Origin: Adlercreutzia agrestimuris
Lineage (GTDB): Bacteria > Actinomycetota > Coriobacteriia > Coriobacteriales > Eggerthellaceae
DNA: 64,000 nucleotides
Direction: 5' to 3'
Assembly (NCBI RefSeq): GCF_943193125.1
Contig: NZ_CALPCX010000001.1
Location: 682,001 to 746,000, forward strand
In this document: positions 1-7,784 of the stretch, piece after piece
Position numbering within the stretch: position 1 is the stretch's first letter
How the letters are laid out: each line of letters begins with the position of its first letter
Made by a program: the position numbers and the translations under genes
Notes under the pieces: generated by a model
What the model was told of the DNA's origin: nothing
The model's input: the letters and a program-made list of their open reading frames with translations, nothing else
The model's database searches: none

Positions 1-1127
1 TGAGAAGAAAAGTGGGCGTCAAAGAGATTGAGGATATGGCGTTAGGCGCTACCGTCCTTGGTGCCGGCGGAGGCGGGGATCCCTACGTTGGCAAACTGAT
101 GGCAATTGAGGCCATTCGCAAATATGGCGATGTAGAGCTGATCAGCGTAGATGAAGTTCCTGATGACGAGATTGTGGTGGTTTCTCAGATGATGGGTGCA
201 CCAACAATTATGGTCGAAAAAATCTGCAGCGGTCTTGAGCCTATGGCAACTTACGATGAGATGGTCAAAGAGCTTGGCCGTGAGCCGTTTGCAATTTATG
301 CTGTTGAGGCAGGCGGCGTAAACTCAACTATTCCGTTCATCTTAGGTGCTACCCGCCAAATTCCTGTTGTGGACTGCGATCTTATGGGGCGTGCGTTCCC
401 GGAATTGCAAATGACCACACTTGGCATTAATGGCGTGAAAGGCATGCCGGCAGTTCTTGCCGATGAAAAAGGCAATACAGTCACTGTTCGCGCTATTGAT
501 GACCGCTGGCTTGAGCGCATTGCTCGCCAAGCAACATCAGTTATGGGTGGTTATACCATCTTGGCGTCGTACATGTGCACGGGCAAGCAGCTCAAAGATT
601 TCGCCATTCGCGATACTCCAACGCTGTGCGAAAAAATTGGACGCACGTTGCGTGAGGCGCGCGAGCAACACGAAGACCCTATTGATGCGGTGTTGGATGT
701 AACGAACGGATATCGCCTCTTCAAGGGCAAGGTGGTTGATGTGGAGCGCAATACCGATGGCATGTTTGTGCGCGGGCGCGCGGTCGTGGACGGCCTTGAT
801 ACCGATAAGGGAAGCCAGCTTATTATTAACTTCCAAAACGAAAACATTATTGCGCTTAAAGATGGCGAAGCAGTTTGCACATCTCCTGATTTGATCATGT
901 CGCTTGATATGGAATCGGGTACTCCGGTAACGACCGAAGGCCTGAAGTATGGTGCGCGTATTGTCGTGGTAGGTATGCCGTGTGATCCGCAGTGGCGTAC
1001 GGAAAATGGTCTTGCGGTAGTCGGTCCGCGTGCCTTTGGATACGACTTGGATTACGTTCCGGTTGAAGAGTTGGCTGCGCAACTGGGTGCATCAGGTGCT
1101 GCTGGTGCGGCTGGCGACAAAGAGTAA
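1..1127 (+). CDS. DUF917 family protein (S-methyl-thiohydantoin desulfurase-like), cut by one base at the left edge
   Basis: The frame is open from the first base. The first in-window start is GTG at 12, but the preceding codons read (N)TG-AGA-AGA-AAA, so the true start is probably an ATG whose A lies just outside the window. The N-terminal glycine-rich motif LGAGGGGDPYVGK is typical of DUF917. The family includes the S-methyl-thiohydantoin desulfurase of ergothioneine breakdown and is often encoded beside hydantoinase/oxoprolinase proteins, as here. The C-terminus ends in a short Ala/Gly tail. The stop is 13 bp before the next start, so the two are probably cotranscribed. The family call is firm; the substrate is unknown. 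Confidence 0.85.
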   Translation, partial: RRKVGVKEIEDMALGATVLGAGGGGDPYVGKLMAIEAIRKYGDVELISVDEVPDDEIVVVSQMMGAPTIMVEKICSGLEPMATYDEMVKELGREPFAIYAVEAGGVNSTIPFILGATRQIPVVDCDLMGRAFPELQMTTLGINGVKGMPAVLADEKGNTVTVRAIDDRWLERIARQATSVMGGYTILASYMCTGKQLKDFAIRDTPTLCEKIGRTLREAREQHEDPIDAVLDVTNGYRLFKGKVVDVERNTDGMFVRGRAVVDGLDTDKGSQLIINFQNENIIALKDGEAVCTSPDLIMSLDMESGTPVTTEGLKYGARIVVVGMPCDPQWRTENGLAVVGPRAFGYDLDYVPVEELAAQLGASGAAGAAGDKE

Positions 1128-1140
1128 GGGGAGGCCGGAT

Positions 1141-2721
1141 ATGACGAACGAAAAGCGTACGTGGCGTTTAGGCATTGACGTAGGCGGCACGAATACTGAT
1201 GCAGTAGTAATTAACGGGGACCTTCAGCTTGTTGCTGCCACAAAGAGCCCGACCACTGAAGATGTTATGGGTGGCATTGAGGCGGCAATGCATGAGGTCA
1301 TTCGCCAAATTGGTCCCGATGCGGCAAAAAATATTGGTTTTGCCATGCTGGGTACCACGCATTGCACTAACGCCATTGTCGAGCGTAAACGCCTCAATAA
1401 AGTGGCGGCAGTGCGTATTGGTGCACCGGCAACTACGGCTGTAAGCTGTATGGCTGATTGGCCTGATGAGCTTAAGAATGCCATGCGCGTACAGGATTTC
1501 TTGGTGCATGGCGGACATGAGTTTGATGGCCGTGAAATCAGTGAGCTTTCAGAAGAAGAACTGCGCGAGGTTGCTCGCATTGTTGCAGATGAAGGTTATG
1601 AATCAGTAGCCATCACCAGCGTATTTTCGCCTGTTTCTGATGCTCACGAGCAACGCGCCGCTACCATTATGCGCGACGCCTTGGGCGAAGATTTCCCCAT
1701 TTCGGTCTCGAGCGAGATTGGATCGCTGGGATTCTTAGAGCGCGAAAACGCTTCTATTTTGAACGCAGCATTGCACGATGTTGCCATCACCACCGCCGAC
1801 AGTTTTGAGGCTGCGCTTGCTGCTGAAGGCTTAAGCGACGTAGCGGTATATTTGGGACAGAATGACGGCACGCTCATGTCTGTTGAATATGCAAAACGCT
1901 ATCCGATATTTACCATTGCATGCGGTCCGACCAACTCTATTCGCGGCGCATCGTTTTTGACAAAGGTAAAAGATGCAGTTGTGGTAGACATTGGTGGTAC
2001 CACGACCGATGTGGGTGTTTTATCGCATGGATTCCCGCGTGAGAGCATGGTTGCGGTTGAAATTGGTGATGTGCGCACTAATTTCCGCATGCCTGACTTG
2101 GTGAGTGTTGGACTGGGCGGTGGCTCAATTGTTCGCCAGCATGAGGACGGTTCTGTGACGGTTGGCCCTGATTCGGTGGGGTATCGCGTGACGCAAGATG
2201 CTCTGTGCTTCGGGGGCAATGTTTTGACTGCCACTGACATTGTTGTGGCAAAAGGCCTGGTTGAAGGTGTTGGCAATTCGGCATTGGTAGCAAACCTTGA
2301 GCCGAACCTCATTGAGGCGGCATATGCCGATATCACTCGCATTATTGAGGACGCAGTTGATGCAATGAAGACCTCTGCTGGCGATGTCACGGTGATCTTG
2401 GTGGGCGGTGGCTCCATCTTGTCGCCAAGCCATTTGGAGGGCGCAGGAGAAGTTCTTCGCCCCGAGAATTTTGGTGTGGCAAACGCAATCGGTTCGGCAA
2501 TTGCGCAGGTTTCTGGACAGATTACGAAGGTGTTCTCATTGGCTGAGACGCCGCGTGATCAGGCAATTGCTGAGTCAAAGGAGCGCGCATGCGCTGAGGC
2601 AATTGCTGCCGGTGCGGATCCTGAGACGGTTGAGGTTATTGAGGTTGAGGATATCCCGATGGCGTATTTGGGCGATGCGCTTTGCATTCGCGTGAAAGCT
2701 GTGGGAGATTTGATGCTATAG
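1141..2721 (+). CDS. Hydantoinase/oxoprolinase family protein (HyuA-like)
   Basis: This 526-residue protein belongs to the ATP-dependent hydantoinase/oxoprolinase family, which opens cyclic amides such as hydantoins and 5-oxoproline. The N-terminal phosphate-binding motif GIDVGGTNTDAVV and a second glycine-rich motif DIGGTTTDVGVL near residue 280 form the actin-like ATPase fold, and LVGGGS lies near the C-terminus. I chose ATG 1141 because GGGGAGG lies just upstream and the GIDVGG motif follows within a few residues; the frame is open further upstream but overlaps the previous gene. There is no separate HyuB partner nearby, only the DUF917 gene, which is a common pairing. The substrate cannot be read from sequence. 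Confidence 0.88.
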   Translation: MTNEKRTWRLGIDVGGTNTDAVVINGDLQLVAATKSPTTEDVMGGIEAAMHEVIRQIGPDAAKNIGFAMLGTTHCTNAIVERKRLNKVAAVRIGAPATTAVSCMADWPDELKNAMRVQDFLVHGGHEFDGREISELSEEELREVARIVADEGYESVAITSVFSPVSDAHEQRAATIMRDALGEDFPISVSSEIGSLGFLERENASILNAALHDVAITTADSFEAALAAEGLSDVAVYLGQNDGTLMSVEYAKRYPIFTIACGPTNSIRGASFLTKVKDAVVVDIGGTTTDVGVLSHGFPRESMVAVEIGDVRTNFRMPDLVSVGLGGGSIVRQHEDGSVTVGPDSVGYRVTQDALCFGGNVLTATDIVVAKGLVEGVGNSALVANLEPNLIEAAYADITRIIEDAVDAMKTSAGDVTVILVGGGSILSPSHLEGAGEVLRPENFGVANAIGSAIAQVSGQITKVFSLAETPRDQAIAESKERACAEAIAAGADPETVEVIEVEDIPMAYLGDALCIRVKAVGDLML

Positions 2722-2756
2722 AACGCAAAAAATGCGTGCGTAAGAAAGAGGACGTG

Positions 2757-3590
2757 ATGGAAAAAACGCGGCCAGTAAAACTTGCATTGGTGCAATTTGA
2801 AGGCACGATATGTGACGTTGAGGGCAACACCAAACGTGCGTGTGATTTTATCGAAGAAGCAGGTAAACAAGGTGCTGACCTGGTCTTGTTGCCGGAACTT
2901 TTTTCGACAGGCTACCAGCTTAACGTGGTGGGCCCTCGTTTAGGAGAGTTGACTGAGACCGTTGAAGGTCCTACGGTGAGCGCTCTTCGCGAAGCTGCTC
3001 GCAAAGCTCATTGTTATGTTGCTGCGGGACTCTCGTTGGAACACGATTTGACAGCGGTGCCATATAACAGCTCGGTGTTTATTGATCGCGAAGGCAACCT
3101 TATGGGTACTTACGACAAACAGCACCTCTGGGCGCTTGAGCGCTTCTACTTCCGTTCTGGAAACGGTGGAGGAGTGTTCGATACTGATTTCGGGCGCGTT
3201 GGTGTCATGATCTGTTACGACATGGGATTCCCGGAGACCGCACGTATACTGGCGCTGCAAGGGTGCGATTTGCTGCTTTGCTTGTCGGCATGGTGCGAAC
3301 AAGATATGGATGGCTGGCACCTCAATGGCCCGTCGCGTGCACTTGAGAACACGGTGTATGTGGCGGCAGTCAACCGTTATGGCATTGAGGAAGATCTTGT
3401 TATGCCTGGTCACTCATATGTCAGCAACCCGCGCGGTCATATTATTAAAGAGTTGGAAGAAGAGGCCGAAGGCGTGCTCTACGTGGATATCGATCTTGAA
3501 GATGTAGCACGCGGTCGTCAAAGCGGCATTTATCCGCCCTATCTTCGCGATAGGCGCCCCGACCTCTACGAAAACGTTTTATTGCCGTAA
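2757..3590 (+). CDS. Carbon-nitrogen hydrolase (nitrilase superfamily)
   Basis: This 277-residue protein has the nitrilase catalytic triad: Glu in LLPELFSTGY, Lys in TYDKQHLWALE and Cys in GVMICYDMGFPE. The superfamily cleaves amides, nitriles or N-carbamoyl groups. Start ATG 2757 follows an AAGAAAGAGG ribosome site. It lies 35 bp after the hydantoinase and on the same strand. Hydantoin ring opening yields N-carbamoyl amino acids, and N-carbamoyl amidohydrolases belong to this superfamily, so such a role is a reasonable inference, but an omega-amidase-type activity is also possible. Confidence 0.88.
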   Translation: MEKTRPVKLALVQFEGTICDVEGNTKRACDFIEEAGKQGADLVLLPELFSTGYQLNVVGPRLGELTETVEGPTVSALREAARKAHCYVAAGLSLEHDLTAVPYNSSVFIDREGNLMGTYDKQHLWALERFYFRSGNGGGVFDTDFGRVGVMICYDMGFPETARILALQGCDLLLCLSAWCEQDMDGWHLNGPSRALENTVYVAAVNRYGIEEDLVMPGHSYVSNPRGHIIKELEEEAEGVLYVDIDLEDVARGRQSGIYPPYLRDRRPDLYENVLLP

Positions 3591-3609
3591 GGCTATAAGC
3601 TGGCAAGGC

Positions 3610-4215
3610 TTATGCCAGCACTTGAAACTGGTGGGCAGCAGGAGTGGGGGAGACTTTTCCGTCCTCGTTAACTGAACGAACGAGCATGCGGAAAACTCCC
3701 TCCTCAGTTGGCGTCCATTCAAAAGTCCACCAGACCCAACGTACCGCATCAGCTCCTGCGGTTTCGTGACGGGTCCATGAGGCGCCTTCGTCAAGAGAGA
3801 ACTCCACAGCAACAATGCGTTTGTCGTAGTCGTCTGCCCAGCCCTCAAAAAGCATCGGCTGGCCAATGTGTCCGACATATTCGGCCTTGCAAGAGACGTT
3901 AGGACGGTTGGTGTAATCATGGCCGTCGTCAGTGAAGTCGGGGAGAGCTGGTGGCTCATCTTCTTGAGTGAATTTGATGCCGACGATATCGCGGATGAAA
4001 TACTTCGCCGGGAAACCGGGGATCCAGAGTTGATTAGCGCATCCCATAACGTCTGATATGCTTTCGCCATTGATTTTGTCTGCAATTATGGCGCCGCGTT
4101 CGAGCAAAAAGTCCAGCGGAAAGGCAACCTCCATACCGTCTGAAGCGGTGAAAGTGACTGTGTTGCATGCGGCGGGTGGAGTAATCGGATTTGCAGCAAT
4201 ATCGTTTTCTGTCAT
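3610..4215 (-). CDS. C-terminal part of a sulfite-oxidase-type molybdopterin oxidoreductase, stand-alone
   Basis: The 201-residue product resembles only the distal part of sulfite-oxidase-fold molybdoenzymes. A short end of the Moco domain (CANQLWIPGFPAKYF, residues about 60-80) is followed by the immunoglobulin-like dimerisation domain (VEFSLDEGASW; WWTFEWTPTEEGVF). The cofactor-binding core with its conserved cysteine is absent. It nevertheless has its own ATG at 4215 behind AAAGGCAAGAG and an undisturbed frame. It may be a remnant, or one half of a split enzyme whose other half lies elsewhere. It converges on the nitrilase gene, with the stops 19 bp apart. Confidence 0.7.
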   Translation of the reverse strand: MTENDIAANPITPPAACNTVTFTASDGMEVAFPLDFLLERGAIIADKINGESISDVMGCANQLWIPGFPAKYFIRDIVGIKFTQEDEPPALPDFTDDGHDYTNRPNVSCKAEYVGHIGQPMLFEGWADDYDKRIVAVEFSLDEGASWTRHETAGADAVRWVWWTFEWTPTEEGVFRMLVRSVNEDGKVSPTPAAHQFQVLA

Positions 4216-4348
4216 GGTTTTCTCTTGCCTTTCATCAGCGCAAGTATGTGTGAACGTTGTTATTCTCTCTCGGGAATAAAGGATAGCATATCGCAAGAAC
4301 ACGTGCGTAGTAAGCGAAGGTGAAGGAGCGAGAGCGCCCACAGATACA

Positions 4349-4377
4349 AAAAGGGTCGGCAGCTTGCCGACCCTTTT
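4349..4377 (-). terminator. Rho-independent terminator after the codB-like gene
   Basis: An 8-bp GC-rich stem (GGGTCGGC/GCCGACCC) with a 5-nt loop is flanked by AAAA and TTTT, so it can act in either direction. It sits 34 bp beyond the permease stop on the minus strand. Confidence 0.85.
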
Positions 4378-4410
4378 GATGTAGCATTTGCGCGTTTATG
4401 CGTTTGCGAA

Positions 4411-5823
4411 TTAGAGAACCTCGTCGGTTTCCTTAAACATAAGCACGTCAACATGCTTAGCGCTTGCCATGAGCTTCATAACAATCCAGTACAGAATGCC
4501 AGCCAGGACGAGCGAGTTTAATCCAGGAATGCCAATGTTAAAGATGCTTGAAACCTCGCCAATGGCAAAGCCAACAACCCAGATGATCAATGCAACAGGG
4601 TTCCAGTTCTCAACGCGCTTAGGCAGACCGCCCTCCGCACGAGATTCGTCAAGGATTTTGCGGCTACGGCGAAGGATGAAGTAGTCAACAACCATAATGC
4701 CTGCAACCGGCGGGATAGCAACACCCAACAGTGAAAGGAAGCCGGTGAAGTAGTTAATGATGCCAACAACGGACAGAACCGTACCAGCAATACCGAGGAT
4801 CCAGACCAACGTGTTGCGGCTCAGTGCCTTGTTGAACAAAGCGTTGAGCATCGTGGCGAAACCAAGGCTTGAAGAGTACAAATTGATGTCATTGAGCTTA
4901 ACGGTAGAGGCAACAACGATGATAACGCCAATAACGCCTGAAGTGCCCATCATGATGTCTACAACATTTTCGGTACCCATAGCGTTTGCCAAAAGAACTG
5001 CAATAAGATTCATGCCCAGCTCGCCCAAGAACGTACCGATGAGGGTCATCCAGAACACCTGGGTGCCATTTTTGAGGTAACGAGCGTAGTCAGGCGTGCA
5101 AATAGCGCCCGCAATAAAGCCGCCAGCAACCATGGTGATTGCTGCGCCCATGCCCATTTCCGGTCCAGGAGGTGCGGCAACAACAAGCTCGCCTAAAGAG
5201 TGACCTTGCAGCACGATAGCAGCAGACCAGATAACCGCAATGACAAACAGCGGAACGAAAATCGTGGCGAAATTGGCGATGGCCTTAATACCAAACACTA
5301 CCAAAAGGGTAATGCCAATGCCGGTGATAATGGCCCACAGCACATATTCGCCGGTAATGCCGGTGCCTGCTATAAGCTCTTCGGTTCCCAAAAAGTCAGT
5401 AAACGGAATGATGTCAGCCATGCCTTGACCAAACACACAGTTCTGAACGCCAAACCAGCCAACCATTGAGATAGCCACAACGCCGCCGAATACGGCTGAA
5501 CCGCCTTTACCCAGACCAGCCCAGCGTGAAAGCAAGCTGGTTGACAGACCTTCATGAGCAGCAGCGGTACCCAGTGCCCAGCTGACTACCTGCAACAAAA
5601 CGGAGCCGAACAGCGTTGCTAAGAATGCGTCAAAGAACGTCATTCCGAAACCAAGTGCTGCACCCAACATGAGCTGAGATACGCAGCAGATAGCGCCGAT
5701 TCTGATGAAGAGAATACGCCAGAATGGCTGTTTTGCATCGTCAGGAACGCGTGAAAGCGAGTAGTCGATGTCAATGTCTTGCGTGTCAGTGTTCTCAGCA
5801 AGCTCAACTTTTTCTGTAGCCAT
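4411..5823 (-). CDS. codB: Cytosine/purine permease family transporter (NCS1, CodB-like)
   Basis: This 470-residue protein is composed almost entirely of hydrophobic segments (about 12) and resembles NCS1 nucleobase:cation symporters. Family-typical stretches include WFGVQNCVFGQGMAD, ICTPDYARY and the late PPVAGIMVVDYF. ATG 5823 follows GGAAGGAAG in the minus-strand leader; the longer upstream frame lacks a ribosome site. It is divergent from a cytosine-deaminase-type gene with 433 bp between them. The pairing of a CodB-type importer with a CodA-type deaminase supports uptake of cytosine or a similar small cyclic amine. The substrate is inferred only from family membership. Confidence 0.85.
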   Translation of the reverse strand: MATEKVELAENTDTQDIDIDYSLSRVPDDAKQPFWRILFIRIGAICCVSQLMLGAALGFGMTFFDAFLATLFGSVLLQVVSWALGTAAAHEGLSTSLLSRWAGLGKGGSAVFGGVVAISMVGWFGVQNCVFGQGMADIIPFTDFLGTEELIAGTGITGEYVLWAIITGIGITLLVVFGIKAIANFATIFVPLFVIAVIWSAAIVLQGHSLGELVVAAPPGPEMGMGAAITMVAGGFIAGAICTPDYARYLKNGTQVFWMTLIGTFLGELGMNLIAVLLANAMGTENVVDIMMGTSGVIGVIIVVASTVKLNDINLYSSSLGFATMLNALFNKALSRNTLVWILGIAGTVLSVVGIINYFTGFLSLLGVAIPPVAGIMVVDYFILRRSRKILDESRAEGGLPKRVENWNPVALIIWVVGFAIGEVSSIFNIGIPGLNSLVLAGILYWIVMKLMASAKHVDVLMFKETDEVL

Positions 5824-6256
5824 GACTTCCCTTCCTTTCCCTTTCTCGGTGCAAAATCTTCGTCTTCTCCCTATGTTCCACGATGGATCAGTGCACTTCG
5901 CAAGATAGGCGTCGTGAGAAAGGCGCATCAAGCTCAGTGGATACATCACTTCGTACAAACGGTTTGAGAAGGCGAAATTTTGCAGTCTCTCAATCCTTCA
6001 CCCCCAGTGGTGAATTCTTGCATTATATCGATATACCAAGCGTGAACTATCGTTTGAAACCCAACGAAAACAGCTTGAAACATATGGAGGGGTTAAACGG
6101 GGTGTTTGGACGGGCTGACGGTTGTGTTCGTAGTAGAATGATGTGATTCTAAGAGCGGTGAAATGGGATGGAATATGTCCTAGGGTCACGTTGAATTCAT
6201 GCAGAAATGACACGAGAAGAGCCTCTCGGTTGCATGCAAAGCGGTTAGGAAATGAA
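5824..6256. other. Divergent intergenic region codB-codA
   Basis: No gene is recognised in these 433 bp. The codA-proximal part (6145-6256) can fold: CGAGA/TCTCG around a 6-nt loop at about 6208-6231, and a TTGCATGCAA palindrome just after it. These suggest a structured leader but match no riboswitch I can name. It must hold promoters for both genes; none is clear enough to place. Confidence 0.4.
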
Positions 6257-7498
6257 ATGCTTATTCGCAGTGTTTATATTGAAAACGCAACAACTCCAAT
6301 GGATGTTCGCATATCCAAAGGCGTGTTTGCTGAAATTGCTCCACATCTTGAAGCAGCAGAAGGTGAACAGATTATTGAGGGAAACAACAATCTTATGCTT
6401 CCGCCTTATGTGGAGCCTCATGTGCACCTTGATGCGTGTTTGACGGCCGGAACGCCACGTTGGAACGAATCGGGAACTTTGTTTGAAGGTGTGCAGATCT
6501 TCTCGGAATATAAGCAGCTTAACTTGTTGTCACCTGATGATGTTAAGCGCAGAGCAACAAAGGCGCTTCAGCTTCTTGCAGCTCATGGCGTGCAATATGT
6601 GCGTGGTCATGTGGATGTCACCGAGCCAACGTTAACAGCGCTTGAGCCACTTTTGGAGGTGCGTGAAGAAGTTCGCCATTTTATAGATGTGCAATTGGTG
6701 GCATTTCCGCAGGAAGGGATACTGTCGTTTCCTCAGGGAGAAGCGTTGCTGCGAAAAGCTGCCGCATGCGGCGTAGATGTAATTGGTGGCTGTCCTCATC
6801 TTGAGTTTACGCGTGGTTATGGGGCTGAGTCGGTGCGCATTTTGATGGATGTTGCTGAGGAATATGGCCTGCTTGTTGATGTGCATTGCGACGAGATTGA
6901 CGACCCTGATTCGCGCAATTTGGAAGTGCTGGCAGCGCTTGCCCTTGAACGCAAAATGGGCAAACGTGTGGCTGCTTCACACACCACCGCTATGGGCGCA
7001 TATCCAGATGCTTATGCATACAAGCTTATCAACCTGTTGGCGCGTTCAGAGGTAAGCATTATCTCAAATCCTATGGTCAACATGCACTTGGGCGGAAGAT
7101 TTGACACCTATCCTAAGCGTCGAGGTTTGACGCGGGTAAAAGAGCTCAACAACGCCGGTGTGCCTGTAGCATTTGGCGAAGACGATCTGCAGGATCCATG
7201 GCATCCGCTTGGCAATGGCGACATGCTTGATCCAGTGTGGATGGGGGTATATGCAGCGCAATTAATGGGATACGATGAATTGCAGGACGCATATAAGTTT
7301 GTGACTTATAACGGCGCTCGTGCGCTTTCCGTGGGCGAAGACTATGGCATCCGTGTGGGAAATACGGCGAATTGTATTTTGATTGATGCTCCTAATTTCT
7401 ATGAGACATTGCGCACGCATGCTCCTGTGACCTATAGCATTCACAAAGGGAATGTCGTAGCGAGCACTCAGCCGGCGCAAACGACATTGCTTGTTTAG
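6257..7498 (+). CDS. codA: Cytosine deaminase-type amidohydrolase
   Basis: This 413-residue amidohydrolase has the metal and catalytic motifs of cytosine deaminase: HVHLD near residue 55, HCDEIDD in the middle, ASHTTAMG, and the late metal-ligand region AFGEDDLQDPWHPLGNGDML. CodA hydrolyses cytosine to uracil and ammonia; close relatives act on creatinine, isoguanine or related rings. ATG 6257 follows TAGGA. It is divergent from the codB-like permease. Given the hydantoinase and carbamoylase-type genes nearby, a creatinine-type deaminase is a credible alternative, but nothing in the sequence settles it. Confidence 0.85.
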   Translation: MLIRSVYIENATTPMDVRISKGVFAEIAPHLEAAEGEQIIEGNNNLMLPPYVEPHVHLDACLTAGTPRWNESGTLFEGVQIFSEYKQLNLLSPDDVKRRATKALQLLAAHGVQYVRGHVDVTEPTLTALEPLLEVREEVRHFIDVQLVAFPQEGILSFPQGEALLRKAAACGVDVIGGCPHLEFTRGYGAESVRILMDVAEEYGLLVDVHCDEIDDPDSRNLEVLAALALERKMGKRVAASHTTAMGAYPDAYAYKLINLLARSEVSIISNPMVNMHLGGRFDTYPKRRGLTRVKELNNAGVPVAFGEDDLQDPWHPLGNGDMLDPVWMGVYAAQLMGYDELQDAYKFVTYNGARALSVGEDYGIRVGNTANCILIDAPNFYETLRTHAPVTYSIHKGNVVASTQPAQTTLLV

Positions 7499-7598
7499 GA
7501 AGCAAGCACGCTTGCGTGTGCCCGGGTGTGTCAAAGACGCAACGGGTGACGGGGTGTACGGTGTGCAGCAGACAAAGATGTACTAGAATACGAAAGAT

Positions 7599-7736
7599 AT
7601 GCGCAAGAAGAATACCAACATACTCCAGCGACTTGAGACTCCCGCCATTGGAATGGGGATTGTTTTGTTGTCGCTGCTGTGTTTTTTGGTGTTGCTCTGG
7701 GTGCTTATTATTGCGGTGAGGTTGGTGCTTGGCTGA
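7599..7736 (+). CDS. Small single-span membrane protein, 45 residues
   Basis: The frame begins MRKKNTNILQRLETPAIG and then has one long hydrophobic segment (about residues 17-43, rich in Leu, Val and Ile), ending RLVLG. The basic N-terminus and single span predict an inner-membrane peptide. It ends 48 bp before trkH on the same strand, so it may be an accessory peptide of the potassium transporter or simply a cotranscribed gene. A TAGAAT hexamer at 7584 lies only about 10 bp before the ATG, so if that is the promoter the mRNA is nearly leaderless. The family is unknown. Confidence 0.55.
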   Translation: MRKKNTNILQRLETPAIGMGIVLLSLLCFLVLLWVLIIAVRLVLG

Positions 7737-7784
7737 TGACACTTATAACACACTGCAAGATGGCCAGAAAGGAAAGATGCTGAC

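Noticed and set aside
6180..6240. ykkC (guanidine) riboswitch
   Set aside because: Only a CTAGGGT-like block matches; the GGTCCGAGAG and CCCGGGAG parts are not present.
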